A stretch of 64,000 nucleotides of DNA from Yersinia massiliensis (GCF_003048255.1 NZ_CP028487.1:682001-746000); one strand, 5' to 3'. Positions 1-10,589 are shown, counted from the first letter of the stretch. Program-made: numbers and translations. Notes: a model not told the origin generated them from the letters alone.

Positions 1-732
1 TGGGCCAATACCGAGCTTATTGAGCCCCTCTTCAAGGCGGCGTTCTAAATCGGCGGCAATCGGGTTGGGGTGATGGCTGCCTATCGGGCGTAACACGGCT
101 TTACGTGATAAGACGGCGGCGGTTTCTACCGAGGTCGCGATACCGACACCCACCAAAACGGGCGGGCAGGCATTTACCGCCAGCGTGGAGATATTCTCAA
201 ACACGAATTTCACCACGCCTTCATAGCCCTCGGAGGGCATCAGTACTTTTGAACGGCCGGGGAGCGTACAGCCGCCGCCGGCCATATAGACTTCAATTTC
301 TGCGCTCGTATTATCGGGGATGATATCCCAAGTTACCCAAGGCACACCGCTGCCGGTATTATTGCCCGTATTGACCTCATCAAATATTTCGACTGCATTA
401 TGCCGTAAGGGCGCTTTGACGGTGGCTTGTTGAACGGCTGATTTTAGAATGCTTTGTAATTCACCTAATAATGGGAATTTAGCCCCCACTTTGACATAAA
501 ACATTATTTCGCCCGTATCCTGACAAGCAGGGCGATTAAGCGCTATGGCCTTTTCCATATTATCGAACATGGTATGGTAAATAATCTTGGCCATACCTTC
601 ATTTTCTAACTCACGAAGTTGCTTTAATTTGTCGACGACATCGTCGGGCATGCGAGTGGATATCATTGCGGTAAAATTCGCGATGATATCCGTTAGTTTA
701 GTCACTGAATCACTTTGCTCAATTATGCTCAT
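1..732 (-). CDS. ttdA: L(+)-tartrate dehydratase alpha subunit, 3' part missing at window edge
   Basis: This gene reads leftwards and leaves the window, so only the first 244 residues are visible. With the beta subunit (TtdB, expected just outside) it would dehydrate L(+)-tartrate to oxaloacetate in the cytoplasm. The protein follows the iron-sulfur class I hydro-lyase pattern: PACQDTGE with Cys70, NTGSGVPW near 126, [11 protein letters not shown] near 152, and NACPP with Cys189. Cys70 and Cys189 fit two of the three [4Fe-4S] ligands of the family; the third would lie beyond the edge. The close match of the N-terminal part to enterobacterial TtdA favours tartrate dehydratase over fumarase A. 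The start is an ATG at 732 preceded by a GGAGG ribosome site. The divergent LysR-type gene at 1136 is the expected TtdR regulator. Confidence 0.9.
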   Translation of the reverse strand, partial: MSIIEQSDSVTKLTDIIANFTAMISTRMPDDVVDKLKQLRELENEGMAKIIYHTMFDNMEKAIALNRPACQDTGEIMFYVKVGAKFPLLGELQSILKSAVQQATVKAPLRHNAVEIFDEVNTGNNTGSGVPWVTWDIIPDNTSAEIEVYMAGGGCTLPGRSKVLMPSEGYEGVVKFVFENISTLAVNACPPVLVGVGIATSVETAAVLSRKAVLRPIGSHHPNPIAADLERRLEEGLNKLGIGP

Positions 733-800
733 GAAATTACCTCCAGCATAAATAATGGCGTAGATGCCATTAAATAATGACGAAATAAAAGTGTGCTTTA

Positions 801-837
801 TTTATTTTCTTATCGTGCTACCGGTAGTGAAAATAAA
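801..837. promoter_or_regulatory. inverted repeats in the ttdA/ttdR divergent intergenic region
   Basis: The 403-base gap 733-1135 separates two divergent genes and must hold both promoters. TTTATTTTC at 801-809 is a perfect inverted match of GAAAATAAA at 829-837, and a ten-base palindrome CTACCGGTAG sits between them at 818-827. The arrangement could be an operator for the LysR-type regulator or a structure in the ttdA leader. The function is inferred only from position. The rest of the gap is AT-rich and I see no gene in it. Confidence 0.4.
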
Positions 838-1135
838 CTACCACAAAAAATAGGGTTTATTTCGATTTTGAAGTGTGATTGTTCAATTAACAAAACGTTA
901 ATTCTCTTTTTTCCTTTATATGGCGTGGCTTAACCCTATATCTCTGTTTAGTAGTAAATAGATAAATTACACATTGGCTTCATTCGGCAACAAATAAACA
1001 ACACAAAAACAACCAAAGAATGCCAATCAATATCACCGCCGTTATACATCTCAAATTTTTAGGGATATTAATTAGCGATGATCTGTGAGAAAGCGTTAGA
1101 GTGTCATGGGTATATTTTAATTCAGGAATAGCGTA

Positions 1136-2044
1136 ATGAGTCTCGATCACTATCCCTTACCGAAAGATCTTCAGGTGTTAATCGCGGTCGTTAATAGCGG
1201 TAGTTTTTTGGTGGCTGCCGAAAGCCTAGGGCAAACACCTGCGTTCGTGACCAAGCGCATTCAACAATTGGAATTACAGCTCGGCGCAAAGTTATTGCAT
1301 CGTTCTTCACGGGGCGTGGTATTAACGGAGAGCGGCACACTGACCTACCAATCAGCACTGGATATTCTGGAGCGATTAACCGTGCTGAAAAATGAAGTAG
1401 CGCAGATAAAAGAACAGCCCTCGGGCAAAGTCCGGATCGGGTGCAGCTTTGGTTTAGGCCGTAACTACATTGCACCGGCCATTATTGAGTTAATGGCGCG
1501 TTACCCTGACCTGCAAATTCATTTTGAACTGTTTGATAAGCAAATAGATTTGATTAAGGATCAAATTGATCTGGATATTCGGGTCAATGATGACATTTCA
1601 GAGAGCTACATCAGCCGTATGCTCACGAAGAATCAACGCATCATTTGCGCCTCTCCTGAATATTTAGCGCGTCAGGGAACACCCACCACATTACATGAGC
1701 TGCAACAGCATGATTGCTTATTTACCCAAGAACGAGATCAAACCGTGGGCGTGTGGGAGTTAGAGGGTAAGGAAGGGCGAAAATCGGTCAAGATCTCGGG
1801 GCACCTCTCTTCAAACAGTGGAGAGATCATCTTGCAGTGGGCGCTAAATGGGCGTGGGATCATGTTGCGATCGCTCTGGGATGTGGCACCTTTAATCGAG
1901 AAGGGGGTATTGGTGCGTGTAATGCCGGAATACGCGCAAAGTGCCAATATTTGGGCAGTGTATCAAACGCCACTCTATTTCTCTGCCAAGTTAAGGGTGT
2001 GCGTGGAGTTCTTTTCCAGCTATTTCCAACGTGTCTCATTCTGA
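1136..2044 (+). CDS. ttdR: LysR-family transcriptional regulator, TtdR-like
   Basis: This is a 302-residue LysR-type regulator. The N-terminal winged helix-turn-helix covers about residues 8-67 ([18 protein letters not shown], then [13 protein letters not shown]), and the co-inducer binding domain follows from about residue 90. Its length and its divergent position next to ttdA fit TtdR (Dan), which activates the tartrate dehydratase operon in Escherichia coli under anaerobic conditions. The start ATG at 1136 has a weak upstream purine stretch (AGGAAT). It probably also represses its own promoter, as most members of the family do; that is inference from the family. It could respond to a different dicarboxylate, since the effector cannot be read from the sequence. 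Confidence 0.85.
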   Translation: MSLDHYPLPKDLQVLIAVVNSGSFLVAAESLGQTPAFVTKRIQQLELQLGAKLLHRSSRGVVLTESGTLTYQSALDILERLTVLKNEVAQIKEQPSGKVRIGCSFGLGRNYIAPAIIELMARYPDLQIHFELFDKQIDLIKDQIDLDIRVNDDISESYISRMLTKNQRIICASPEYLARQGTPTTLHELQQHDCLFTQERDQTVGVWELEGKEGRKSVKISGHLSSNSGEIILQWALNGRGIMLRSLWDVAPLIEKGVLVRVMPEYAQSANIWAVYQTPLYFSAKLRVCVEFFSSYFQRVSF

Positions 2045-2187
2045 TGATTTGGTCAGTAACCCATAGAGCGTAATAGGAATTTTAATCATTAGGCGTTAAA
2101 GTCACATCAGACTATTGTTAACCCGCTAAGCTTTATCGAAACTACCTTTAAATTGATTATCCTGCCGAGAGTAAGGAATACACCACC

Positions 2188-3387
2188 ATGCCCACATTGA
2201 CATTCATTCGTAACAGGATAATGACCGACCTACTGCACGCCCGATTAGCTTGGCGGCATGTTTGGGTCGCATCGATGATAACGCTTTTACTCAGTGCCGG
2301 CGTCCTGCGTGCTCAGGCGGCTGAAGCGCCATTACCTGCTGTGACGGTGGCCCTCGTGACCGCTGCGACGCCCGATAATGCACTGCAATACTTAGGGCGA
2401 GTCGAGGCTATTCAAGCTGTCGATGTGACAACGCGTACCGAAGGTTTTATTGCGCGCCGACTATTCACCGAAGGGCAGATGGTTCAGCAGGGGGAGCTAT
2501 TGTATGAGATTGACCCTGCATTGCATCAAGCTGCTGTCACTCAAGCCCAAGCGCAGTTGGATAGCGCCACCGCCAGCGCCAACCATGCGCAGGTGAATCT
2601 CACTCGTTTGCAGCGTTTAGGCAATAATCGTTCGGTGAGCCAAGCAGAAGTGGATGAAGCGCAGGCTCAGCGGGATATCAGCCGTGCAGCCGTCGCGCAG
2701 GCCCAAGCGAACTTGCAAATTCAACAGCTACAGCTCAGTTTCACCAACATCACCGCCCCGATCACCGGCCAGATTGGTCATAGCCGTTTTAATGTTGGTA
2801 GCCTGATTAACCCCGCAAGCGGCACGTTGGTCAGTATTGTCCAGCTTGATCCCATTCGTGTGGCGATTGCGGTCAATGAGCGAGATTACATCACCGCGAC
2901 CTATCAGCTTTCAGCGGCGGGAGCGTCTACCGCTAACGCAACACTGCCGTTTGGCAATTTCACGCCACGCATTCAATTAGCCAACGGTAAACAGTATCCC
3001 GATAGTGGTGTTTTCGAATCCGTCGATAATCAAATCGATAAACAGACCGGTACCGTGACTATCCGCACCCGTTTTGCCAATCCACGGCATTTGTTACTGC
3101 CTGGCGGGGTAGTGAATGTGTCGTTGGCCGCCGAAACAGCAAAACCGGTGATGGCGATACCGATCGCGGCATTACAACAGAATAAGCAAGGTCATTTTGT
3201 CTTAGTCGTGAACGATAAAGATCAGGTTGAAGTGCGGCCAGTGACCTTGGGTGAGCAGTTTGATCAGCAATATGAAGTCAAAGAGGGCTTGGCTGTGGGC
3301 GAGCGAGTCATCGTGGCTGGGCTACAACATGTCCGCCCCGGAATGACAGTTAATGCCACAGTGGCTACGCCGCTGACCGCAGATTAA
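2188..3387 (+). CDS. RND efflux system periplasmic adaptor (membrane fusion protein)
   Basis: This 399-residue HlyD/AcrA-type adaptor would connect the inner-membrane pump encoded 12 bases downstream to an outer-membrane channel. A hydrophobic signal segment at about residues 29-45 ends in an AQA-AEA cleavage site, with no lipobox cysteine, so it is probably not a lipoprotein. After it come the barrel-sandwich half (RVEAIQAVDVTTRTEG), a long alpha-hairpin rich in Ala and Gln (about 105-180), the second sandwich half with ITAPITGQIG, and the C-terminal beta-barrel and membrane-proximal domains. Two starts are possible, ATG 2188 (AAGGA upstream) and ATG 2221; the first is used here. No outer-membrane factor gene is next to it, so a TolC-like protein from elsewhere is presumably shared. 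The upstream gap 2045-2187 shows nothing distinct. Confidence 0.9.
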   Translation: MPTLTFIRNRIMTDLLHARLAWRHVWVASMITLLLSAGVLRAQAAEAPLPAVTVALVTAATPDNALQYLGRVEAIQAVDVTTRTEGFIARRLFTEGQMVQQGELLYEIDPALHQAAVTQAQAQLDSATASANHAQVNLTRLQRLGNNRSVSQAEVDEAQAQRDISRAAVAQAQANLQIQQLQLSFTNITAPITGQIGHSRFNVGSLINPASGTLVSIVQLDPIRVAIAVNERDYITATYQLSAAGASTANATLPFGNFTPRIQLANGKQYPDSGVFESVDNQIDKQTGTVTIRTRFANPRHLLLPGGVVNVSLAAETAKPVMAIPIAALQQNKQGHFVLVVNDKDQVEVRPVTLGEQFDQQYEVKEGLAVGERVIVAGLQHVRPGMTVNATVATPLTAD

Positions 3388-3399
3388 GGGGAAGGCCAG

Positions 3400-6300
3400 A
3401 TGCTGCATTTCTTTATTCGTCGCCCCAAGTTCGCCATTGTTATTGCACTGGTGATCACGCTGGTCGGTTGGGTGTCACTGTATGTGATCCCCGTTGAGCA
3501 ATACCCTGATATCACCCCGCCAGCGGTGTCTGTCAGTGCGGTCTATCCGGGTGCGAGCGCCCGTGATGTTGCCCAAGCCATTGCCTCCCCGTTGGAAGCT
3601 CAGGTCAATGGCGTCAGCAACATGCTGTATATGGAGTCTACCAGCGCCAATAACGGCAGTTATCAGCTCAATATTACGTTTGCCAGTGGCACTGACCCCG
3701 ATATGGCGGCGGTGGAGGTACAAAACCGGATTTCTCAGGTGAGTGCCCAACTGCCTGCGGAAGTGAATGAAAACGGCATTTCTGTGCGCAAGCGGGCCTC
3801 AAATCTGCTGTTGGGGGTCAGTGTCTTTTCACCGAAACAGACCCATGACGCCCTGTTTGTCAGCAACTACACCAGCATTCAGTTACGTGATGCCATTGCG
3901 CGTATTAATGGTGTTGGCGATGTGCAGGTCTTTGGCGCACGTGATTTCAGTATGCGCGTGTGGCTGAATCCGCAACGTATGGAGTCGCTGAATGTCAGCG
4001 TGCAGGACATTATTGCTGCTTTACAGCAACAAAACGTGCAGGCTGCGGCGGGACAGATAGGTTCATCGCCGTCGATGGCGGGTCAACAGCAGACGCTGAC
4101 GATTAGCGGGCAAGGGCGGCTAACAGAGCCGCAAGAATTTGCCAATGTGATTATTCGCAGCAATCCTCAAGGCGGGATGATTCGCTTAGGGGATGTCGCG
4201 CGCGTGGCGTTGGGCGCACAGAACTATCAAGTGAGTGCAGCACAAAACCAGACAGAGTCGGCCTTTTTAGTGGTTTATCCGGTGCCGGGCGCTAACGCGC
4301 TGAATGTGGCGAATGGCGTGCGTGATGAGATGGCGCGTTTGTCGGCATCATTCCCGCCAGACTTGGCCTATGACATCAACTACGACTCCACCTTGCCGGT
4401 GACGGCAACCCTGCATGAAATCGCCCTGTCTCTGACCTTAACGCTGATTGTGGTGTTGGCGGTGGTGTACCTATTTTTGCAGAGTATGCGCGCGACGTTT
4501 ATTGTTGCGTTGACGATCCCTGTCTCCTTACTTGGCACCTTTGCTGTGTTGTATGCCTTTGGTTATTCAGCCAATACCCTCAGTTTATTCGCCATTATTC
4601 TGGCGTTAACCATTGTGGTGGATGATGCCATTGTGGTGGTAGAAAACGTGGAGCGGTTGTTGTCGAATGATCCGAATCTGACCCCAGCACAAGCCACCAA
4701 GCAGGCCATGAGCCAGATTGCGGGGCCGATTATTGCCACCACGCTGGTGTTGATGGCGGTATTTGTCCCCATCGCCATTTTGCCGGGCATCATTGGTGAG
4801 CTGTATCGGCAATTTGCGGTGACACTGTCGGCGGCGGTCATTCTCTCCAGTATTAACGCCTTAACGCTCAGCCCTGCACTGTGTGCGGTATTGCTCAAAC
4901 GACGCACCCTATCGACCGCCGGTGTATTTGGCGGCATTAACCGCGGGTTAGATCGCGCCCGAGATGGTTATGTCTCGTTGACAGGGCGTATTAGCCGCCG
5001 CGCGGTGTTCAGTATTGCCGCGCTATTATTGGTGGGATTGGCGACATGGTGGGGCTATACCCGCCTGCCAACCTCATTCCTACCTGAAGAAGATCAGGGC
5101 TATTTCTTTGTGAGTTTACAACTGCCAGATGGTGCCTCGCTAAACCGCACTCAAGCGGTAATGGATCAGATGTACCAGCAGGTGACCGCTAATGATGCCG
5201 TGGAGGACGTGATAAAAATCACCGGTTTCAGCTTGCTCAGCGGCAATAACTCATCGAATGCCGGTTTTGCCATTGTGATGCTGAAACCTTGGGGGCAGCG
5301 GCCGCACATTGATCGCGTGCTTGCCAGTATTCAGGCTAACTTAGCGGCTATTCCATCGGCGATGATCATGGCGTTCAACCCGCCTGCCATTGCCGGTTTA
5401 GGCAGTGCGTCTGGCTTTGATTTACGGATTCAGGCGTTGCTGGGGCAATCGCCGCAAGAACTGGCGCAGGTCAGTCAGGGGGTTATTTTTGCCGCCAATC
5501 AGGACCCGAAACTGAGTCGAGTATTCACCACGTTCAGCGCCTCGGTACCGGAGATCAGTTTGACCATTGATCGTGACCGCGCGGCGCTGTTACAAGTGCC
5601 GGTGAGCCGTATCTTCCAAACGCTGCAAACCTCATTGGGCGGGATGAATGCCGGTGACTTTACCCTCAATAACCGCATGTTCCGCGTGCAGTTGCAAAAT
5701 GATATGGATTTCCGTCAGCGCACCGCGCAGATCAATAGCTTGAACGTGCGCAGTGATAACGGCGCATTGGTCAGTTTGGCGAATCTTGTCACTTTGACGC
5801 CTTCCGTTGGTGCACCATTTATCAGTCATTTCAATCAGTTCCCTTCGGTCGCTGTCAGCGGATCGGCGGCGGACGGCGTCAGTTCGGGCCAAGCGATGGC
5901 GGCGATGGAAGCGTTATTGGCGCAGAATTTACCGCAAGGCTATAGCTACAGTTGGAGTGGGATGTCTTGGCAGGAGCAGCAAACCGGCGGACAGGTAGTG
6001 TTGATTTATCTGGCAGCGCTGGTCTTTGCTTACCTGTTTTTAGTCGCCCAATATGAAAGCTGGAGCATTCCACTGGTGGTTATTTTATCGGTGGTCTTTG
6101 CCGTGGGCGGGGCGGTGGCGGGGCTATCTGCCATGGGGTTTGCCAACGATGTCTATGCACAAATTGGGCTGGTGCTCCTGATCGGGCTGGCAGCCAAGAA
6201 TGCGATTTTAATTGTCGAATTCTCTAAGCAACGACGAGAAGAGGGGGCTAGCATTGCTGAGGCGGCCCAAGATGGCGCTAAACAGCGCTTCCGTGCGGTG

Positions 6301-6531
6301 ATGATGACGGCAATCTCCTTTATCCTTGGCGTGATGCCGCTGGTCTTTGCAAGCGGTGCGGGGGCGATGAGCCGCCAGATTATCGGTATTACCGTGTTCG
6401 GTGGCATGTTTATGGCCACTGCCGTGGGGATTTTGTTTATCCCTGCGCTGTACTTACATGTGCAGCGGTTACGGGAATGGACTAAAACGCGCAAACCACC
6501 TACAGAGAAAGATCCACAGCAGGATAATTAA
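3400..6531 (+). CDS. RND multidrug efflux pump, HAE1 family (AcrB-like)
   Basis: At 1043 residues this has the full length of a hydrophobe/amphiphile efflux-1 pump, which exports drugs, detergents or dyes using the proton gradient. The N-terminus ([20 protein letters not shown]) is the typical first membrane helix. The periplasmic loops contain [21 protein letters not shown]4 carries the paired aspartates of the proton relay in [19 protein letters not shown], and the second half repeats the fold with [16 protein letters not shown]. The start lies 12 bases after the adaptor stop, so the two genes are co-transcribed. No dedicated regulator is adjacent, apart from the ttdR gene upstream. Substrates cannot be predicted. 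The sequence looks intact. Confidence 0.93.
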   Translation: MLHFFIRRPKFAIVIALVITLVGWVSLYVIPVEQYPDITPPAVSVSAVYPGASARDVAQAIASPLEAQVNGVSNMLYMESTSANNGSYQLNITFASGTDPDMAAVEVQNRISQVSAQLPAEVNENGISVRKRASNLLLGVSVFSPKQTHDALFVSNYTSIQLRDAIARINGVGDVQVFGARDFSMRVWLNPQRMESLNVSVQDIIAALQQQNVQAAAGQIGSSPSMAGQQQTLTISGQGRLTEPQEFANVIIRSNPQGGMIRLGDVARVALGAQNYQVSAAQNQTESAFLVVYPVPGANALNVANGVRDEMARLSASFPPDLAYDINYDSTLPVTATLHEIALSLTLTLIVVLAVVYLFLQSMRATFIVALTIPVSLLGTFAVLYAFGYSANTLSLFAIILALTIVVDDAIVVVENVERLLSNDPNLTPAQATKQAMSQIAGPIIATTLVLMAVFVPIAILPGIIGELYRQFAVTLSAAVILSSINALTLSPALCAVLLKRRTLSTAGVFGGINRGLDRARDGYVSLTGRISRRAVFSIAALLLVGLATWWGYTRLPTSFLPEEDQGYFFVSLQLPDGASLNRTQAVMDQMYQQVTANDAVEDVIKITGFSLLSGNNSSNAGFAIVMLKPWGQRPHIDRVLASIQANLAAIPSAMIMAFNPPAIAGLGSASGFDLRIQALLGQSPQELAQVSQGVIFAANQDPKLSRVFTTFSASVPEISLTIDRDRAALLQVPVSRIFQTLQTSLGGMNAGDFTLNNRMFRVQLQNDMDFRQRTAQINSLNVRSDNGALVSLANLVTLTPSVGAPFISHFNQFPSVAVSGSAADGVSSGQAMAAMEALLAQNLPQGYSYSWSGMSWQEQQTGGQVVLIYLAALVFAYLFLVAQYESWSIPLVVILSVVFAVGGAVAGLSAMGFANDVYAQIGLVLLIGLAAKNAILIVEFSKQRREEGASIAEAAQDGAKQRFRAVMMTAISFILGVMPLVFASGAGAMSRQIIGITVFGGMFMATAVGILFIPALYLHVQRLREWTKTRKPPTEKDPQQDN

Positions 6532-6540
6532 TTCAGACAG

Positions 6541-6575
6541 CTCAGTCCGCGTCATCTTTGGCGCGGACGCTTGAG
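6541..6575. repeat. hairpin after the RND operon, related to the 28991-29188 palindrome
   Basis: GTCCGCG at 6545-6551 pairs with CGCGGAC at 6562-6568, and CTCA/TGAG extends the stem imperfectly. The right half, GGCGCGGACGCTT, is identical to 13 bases in the core of the palindromic element at 28991-29188, and the flanking bases are also similar. It is either a fragment of that element or a terminator for the pump operon; the T-run after it is short. The remainder of the gap to 6875 contains only the promoter region of the next operon and no credible gene. Confidence 0.5.
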
Positions 6576-6875
6576 TTTTACCTGTTATTTTTTACCCACC
6601 GGCTCCCCTTTACCCACCTACGCTCATTGTCCCAAAATGCGCCAGCAGCTCTTGTCATTCGTCCCACCCTTCCCCTTGCCGCATCTTCGTGCAGTTGCCG
6701 CTAAAAAGTGCGCTAAACGCGCGCTATCAGTGCCTCGTTTACGTCAATCTCCTCTTTCTCATTACAAAAAATGTGGATATATCCACGCCTTAGCGCGTTC
6801 CGAGCATTTGGTACAAACATTGCTTTACCCCTAGACCGCACGATTACCGTTAAACGACTTTGATAGGGATAAGGT

Positions 6876-8261
6876 ATGTCACAGGCGAAACACACTCCGG
6901 AATTAAAACGTACGTTGGGCAGTTTTCAGTTATGGGGGATTGCCGTCGGGTTGGTGATCTCCGGCGAGTATTTTGGTTGGAGCTACGGTTGGGCGCAGGC
7001 GGGAACCTTGGGGTTCCTGTTTACCGCCTTAGGCGTAGCCGCAATGTATGCTGCGTTTATCTTTAGTTTTACTGAGTTAACCACTTCTATTCCTCATGCT
7101 GGCGGGCCATTTGCTTATGCTCACCGCGCCTTTGGCCCCACGGGCGGGTTTATCGCGGGTTTTGCGACCTTAATCGAGTTTGTCTTTGCACCGCCAGCCA
7201 TTGCGATGGCAATTGGTGCCTATATCAATGTTCAATTTCCCGCGATTGATCCTAAATGGGTGGCTGTTGGCGCATATCTGGTGTTTATGTCGCTCAATAT
7301 TCTGGGGGTTAGCATTGCCGCGACCTTTGAATTATTGGTCACGATATTGGCTATCTTTGAGTTGCTGGTCTTTATGGGCGTGGTCGCGCCGGGCTTTGAA
7401 GTCAGCAACTTTGTGAAAGGCGGCTGGGCGGGGTCTGATACCTTTAGCGCCGGTTCCTTATCCGGGATTTTTGCGGCGATACCCTTTGCTATTTGGTTCT
7501 TCCTCGCCATTGAAGGGGCATCAATGGCCGCGGAAGAAGCCAAAGATCCACAGCGCACCATCCCACGCGCCTTTATTGGCGGCATTTTGACATTGGTGGT
7601 ACTGGCGCTCGGTGTGATGGTGTTTGCCGGTGGTGTTGGTGATTGGACTGCGTTGTCCAATATTAACGATCCGCTGCCGCAGGCAATGAAAATTATTGTC
7701 GGTAGTGACAGCGGCTGGCTGCACATGTTGGTCTGGTTGGGGCTATTTGGCCTGATTGCCTCTTTCCACGGCATCATCATGGGTTATTCCCGCCAAATCT
7801 TTGCCTTGGCCCGCGCAGGCTATTTGCCTAAACCACTGGCGAAGGTTCATCGGCGTTTTCGGACCCCACATTTGGCGATTCTGGCCGGTGGTGTCGTGGG
7901 GATTGCGGCGATTTTCTCTGACTCATTGATAGTGATTGGCGGTATGCCACTCACGGCAAATATTGTCACCATGTCAGTATTTGGTGCCATAGTGATGTAT
8001 ATCACCTCAATGCTATCGCTATTTAAGCTGAGACAAACAGAGCCACGCTTATCACGTCCGTTCTCCGCGCCGCTCTATCCGTTTGCCCCTGCATTAGCAT
8101 TGGTTTTAGCCGTGGTCTGTCTGGTGGCGATGATCTATTACAACCCAGTGCTGGCGTTGATTTTCGCCGCCATGATGTTTGCTGGATACGTTTATTTCCG
8201 CCTGACTCACCGTTCACGCGCGGCGGCGGCATTTGATCCACAATTAAGTGGTGCGGAGTAA
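6876..8261 (+). CDS. eat: ethanolamine permease
   Basis: This 461-residue amino acid/polyamine/organocation (APC) superfamily permease has about 12 hydrophobic segments. The start of the first helix (LWGIAVGLVISGEYFGWSYG) and the segment PFAIWFFLAIEGASMAAEEA are typical of the ethanolamine permease branch. The function is supported mainly by its position directly upstream of eutB and eutC: it would bring ethanolamine across the inner membrane for the lyase. The start ATG at 6876 follows a GATAAGG ribosome site. A 73-base gap with a strong hairpin separates it from eutB, which suggests one operon with some adjustment between the genes. Confidence 0.9.
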   Translation: MSQAKHTPELKRTLGSFQLWGIAVGLVISGEYFGWSYGWAQAGTLGFLFTALGVAAMYAAFIFSFTELTTSIPHAGGPFAYAHRAFGPTGGFIAGFATLIEFVFAPPAIAMAIGAYINVQFPAIDPKWVAVGAYLVFMSLNILGVSIAATFELLVTILAIFELLVFMGVVAPGFEVSNFVKGGWAGSDTFSAGSLSGIFAAIPFAIWFFLAIEGASMAAEEAKDPQRTIPRAFIGGILTLVVLALGVMVFAGGVGDWTALSNINDPLPQAMKIIVGSDSGWLHMLVWLGLFGLIASFHGIIMGYSRQIFALARAGYLPKPLAKVHRRFRTPHLAILAGGVVGIAAIFSDSLIVIGGMPLTANIVTMSVFGAIVMYITSMLSLFKLRQTEPRLSRPFSAPLYPFAPALALVLAVVCLVAMIYYNPVLALIFAAMMFAGYVYFRLTHRSRAAAAFDPQLSGAE

Positions 8262-8295
8262 TCTCGCCACCGTGGTCTAGAGGTCATAGATGATT

Positions 8296-8315
8296 CAGGC
8301 TGCTCCGGCAGCCTG
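8296..8315 (+). promoter_or_regulatory. perfect hairpin between eat and eutB
   Basis: CAGGCTGC at 8296-8303 and GCAGCCTG at 8308-8315 form an eight-base perfect stem with a four-base TCCG loop. No T-run follows, so it is not a standard terminator. It may protect or separate the eat part of the transcript from the eutBC part, or attenuate read-through. This role is inferred from position. Confidence 0.5.
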
Positions 8316-8334
8316 CTGAGCTAAGGGATGTGTT

Positions 8335-9723
8335 ATGTATCAGACCACTTTGAGTTATCGCCGCTATCACTTTAGTGACCTGCGGGATCTGATGGCGAAA
8401 GCCTCCCCCGCCCGTTCGGGGGATTATCTAGCGGGTGTGGCGGCACAAACCGCGGAAGAACGTATGGCAGCCCGCATGGCGCTGGCCGACTTGCCGCTCA
8501 AAACCTTTTTACAGCAAATGCTGATTCCCTATGAACAGGATGAAGTGACGCGCCTGATTATTGATAGCCATGATGAGCAGGCTTTTGCGCCAATCGCCCA
8601 TCTGACCGTCGGGGATTTTCGTGATTGGCTGCTGAGTGAGCGAACGGACAGCGCAACGTTGGCACAAGTGAGTGCGGGTATCACCCCTGAAATGGCGGCA
8701 GCCGTCAGCAAGATTATGCGTCATCAGGATTTGATTCTGGTGGCGAAAAAATGCCGTGTCGTCACCCAATTTCGTAACACCATTGGCCTGCCCGGTCATT
8801 TGAGCGTGCGGCTACAGCCTAATCACCCCACAGACAGTTTGCCCGGTATCGCTGCCAGTATGTTAGATGGTCTGCTGTATGGCAGCGGTGATGCGGTTAT
8901 TGGTATCAATCCAGCCAGTGACAGCTTGCCCTTGCTGGAGAAACTGAATTACATGCTGGACGATGTGATCAGCCGTTTTGAGATCCCCACCCAATCCTGT
9001 GTCCTGACGCATGTCACCAATACCCTGAAATTGATTGAGCGTGGCGCGCCGGTCGATTTGGTGTTTCAGTCCATTGCGGGCAGTGAAGCGGCCAATGCCG
9101 GATTCGGTATCAACCTCGCGTTACTGGAAGAAGCGCAGCTCGCCGCATTGAGCCTTAAACGCGGCACCTTAGGCGACAATGTGATGTATTTCGAAACCGG
9201 TCAGGGCAGTTGCCTCTCCGGTAATGCGCATTTTGGCGTTGACCAACAGACCTGTGAAGCGCGCGCTTATGCGATTGCCCGCCGCTTCTCGCCGTTGTTA
9301 ACCAATACCGTGGTGGGCTTTATCGGGCCGGAATATTTATATGACGGCAAGCAGATTATCCGCGCCGGTTTAGAGGATCATTTTTGCGGCAAATTGCTGG
9401 GTGTCCCACTGGGGTGCGATGTTTGCTACACCAACCACGCAGAAGCCGATCAGGATGATATGGACACCTTGCTGACTCTGTTAGGTGCGGCAGGGCTGAC
9501 ATTTATGATGGGTATTCCGGGGGCAGACGACATTATGCTCAATTATCAAAGTACCTCGTTTCATGATGCGCTCTATATCCGCCAGTTACTGGGCTTGAAG
9601 CATGCGCCTGAGTTTGGCCGCTGGCTGGAGAAGATGAATATCATGGATGCACAGGGGCAACTGCGGGATGCCGCGATTAACCATCCGCTACTGAAACAGC
9701 TCCCCTATATGGAGGTATTCTGA
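8335..9723 (+). CDS. eutB: ethanolamine ammonia-lyase large subunit
   Basis: This 462-residue protein is the catalytic alpha subunit of the adenosylcobalamin-dependent lyase that splits ethanolamine into acetaldehyde and ammonia. The family pattern is intact over the whole length, including FETGQGSCLSGNAHFGVDQQ, GFIGPEYLYDGKQIIRAGLEDHF, CDVCYTNHAEADQDDMD and FMMGIPGADDIMLNYQ segments that build the TIM-barrel active site. It is slightly longer than the roughly 450 residues usual in enterobacteria. Its stop TGA shares its A with the ATG of eutC, so the two subunits are translationally coupled. No EutA reactivase, EutR regulator or shell protein is nearby, so this is the short, carboxysome-free form of the pathway. 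Confidence 0.96.
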   Translation: MYQTTLSYRRYHFSDLRDLMAKASPARSGDYLAGVAAQTAEERMAARMALADLPLKTFLQQMLIPYEQDEVTRLIIDSHDEQAFAPIAHLTVGDFRDWLLSERTDSATLAQVSAGITPEMAAAVSKIMRHQDLILVAKKCRVVTQFRNTIGLPGHLSVRLQPNHPTDSLPGIAASMLDGLLYGSGDAVIGINPASDSLPLLEKLNYMLDDVISRFEIPTQSCVLTHVTNTLKLIERGAPVDLVFQSIAGSEAANAGFGINLALLEEAQLAALSLKRGTLGDNVMYFETGQGSCLSGNAHFGVDQQTCEARAYAIARRFSPLLTNTVVGFIGPEYLYDGKQIIRAGLEDHFCGKLLGVPLGCDVCYTNHAEADQDDMDTLLTLLGAAGLTFMMGIPGADDIMLNYQSTSFHDALYIRQLLGLKHAPEFGRWLEKMNIMDAQGQLRDAAINHPLLKQLPYMEVF

Positions 9724-10541
9724 TGAGTCGCCGTGAGATAGACCTGCTCCATCGTAACCCGTGGGAAGCTCTGCGGCAGTTTACCGCCGCACGTATCGCG
9801 CTCGGGCGCACAGGGGACAGTTTGCCCACCGCTGAATTGCTGAAATTTGGGTTGGCACATGCGCAAGCTCGTGATGCCGTCCACCAACCTTTTATGAGCG
9901 AAGAGCTTGCTGGCCCACTGGTTGCGTTGGGGTTGCACACCTTGACGGTTAACAGTGCGGCGCCGGATCGTTCAACTTATCTGCGCCGCCCAGATTTAGG
10001 ACGAAAATTATCCGCGCAAAGTCACGCGCAGTTGAGCGCATGGCCTGATAAACAAGCGGATCTGCTGTTGGTCATTGGCGACGGATTGTCATCCAAAGCC
10101 GTCCATCGCCAAGCCGTACCACTAATAGCCGAACTGTTGCCTTACTTGCGCACACTTGGTTTGTCATTGGCACCGGTTGTGTTGGCACATCAATCGCGAG
10201 TGGCGCTAGGGGATGATGCGGGTGAATGCCTGCAAGCTAAAGCTGTGGCGATATTGATTGGTGAAAGACCGGGGCTGTCTTCACCGGATAGCCTCGGGAT
10301 CTATATGACATGGGGGCCGAATACAACGCGCTTGGAATCTGAGCGCAATTGTATTTCTAATATTCGCCCAGAAGGGCTGGATTATCCGCAGGCAGCGTTT
10401 AAATTGGCATGGCTGCTTGAGCAGTCTTTCCAGCGGCGTTTATCAGGGGTACAGCTCAAAGATGAAAGCGATAACCCTGCATTGCATGGGTGCATTAGCC
10501 CAGCTTATGGAATTAAATCTGACAACAGTGTTTACAACTAG
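9723..10541 (+). CDS. eutC: ethanolamine ammonia-lyase small subunit
   Basis: This 272-residue beta subunit pairs with EutB and supplies much of the cobalamin-binding surface. Diagnostic segments are FTAARIALGRTGDSLPT near the N-terminus, FGLAHAQARDAVH, YLRRPDLGRKL, LLLVIGDGLSSKAVH, and CISNIRPEGLDYPQAA near the C-terminus. The length is at the short end for the family because the variable N-terminal extension is brief. The start codon overlaps the eutB stop by one base, which fixes the start. It is the last gene of the cluster and is followed by a terminator-like hairpin. Confidence 0.96.
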   Translation: MSRREIDLLHRNPWEALRQFTAARIALGRTGDSLPTAELLKFGLAHAQARDAVHQPFMSEELAGPLVALGLHTLTVNSAAPDRSTYLRRPDLGRKLSAQSHAQLSAWPDKQADLLLVIGDGLSSKAVHRQAVPLIAELLPYLRTLGLSLAPVVLAHQSRVALGDDAGECLQAKAVAILIGERPGLSSPDSLGIYMTWGPNTTRLESERNCISNIRPEGLDYPQAAFKLAWLLEQSFQRRLSGVQLKDESDNPALHGCISPAYGIKSDNSVYN

Positions 10542-10563
10542 CTTTATCTAAAAATCCAGTGAT

Positions 10564-10589
10564 AACAAGTGGCTGCGCTGCTTGTTTTT
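10564..10589 (+). terminator. probable intrinsic terminator of the eat-eutBC operon
   Basis: AACAAG at 10564-10569 pairs with CTTGTT at 10581-10586. The stem continues inward through two G-T wobbles and a GC pair, and a short T-run follows to 10589. It lies 23 bases after the eutC stop. Confidence 0.6.

Noticed and set aside
105..323. 72-codon plus-strand open frame at the window start
   Set aside because: It is antisense to the well-supported ttdA gene and has an Arg/Pro-rich composition.
6571..6834. Open frame of 87 codons between the RND pump and the ethanolamine permease
   Set aside because: No ribosome site or recognisable domain; it lies in the leader region of the next operon.
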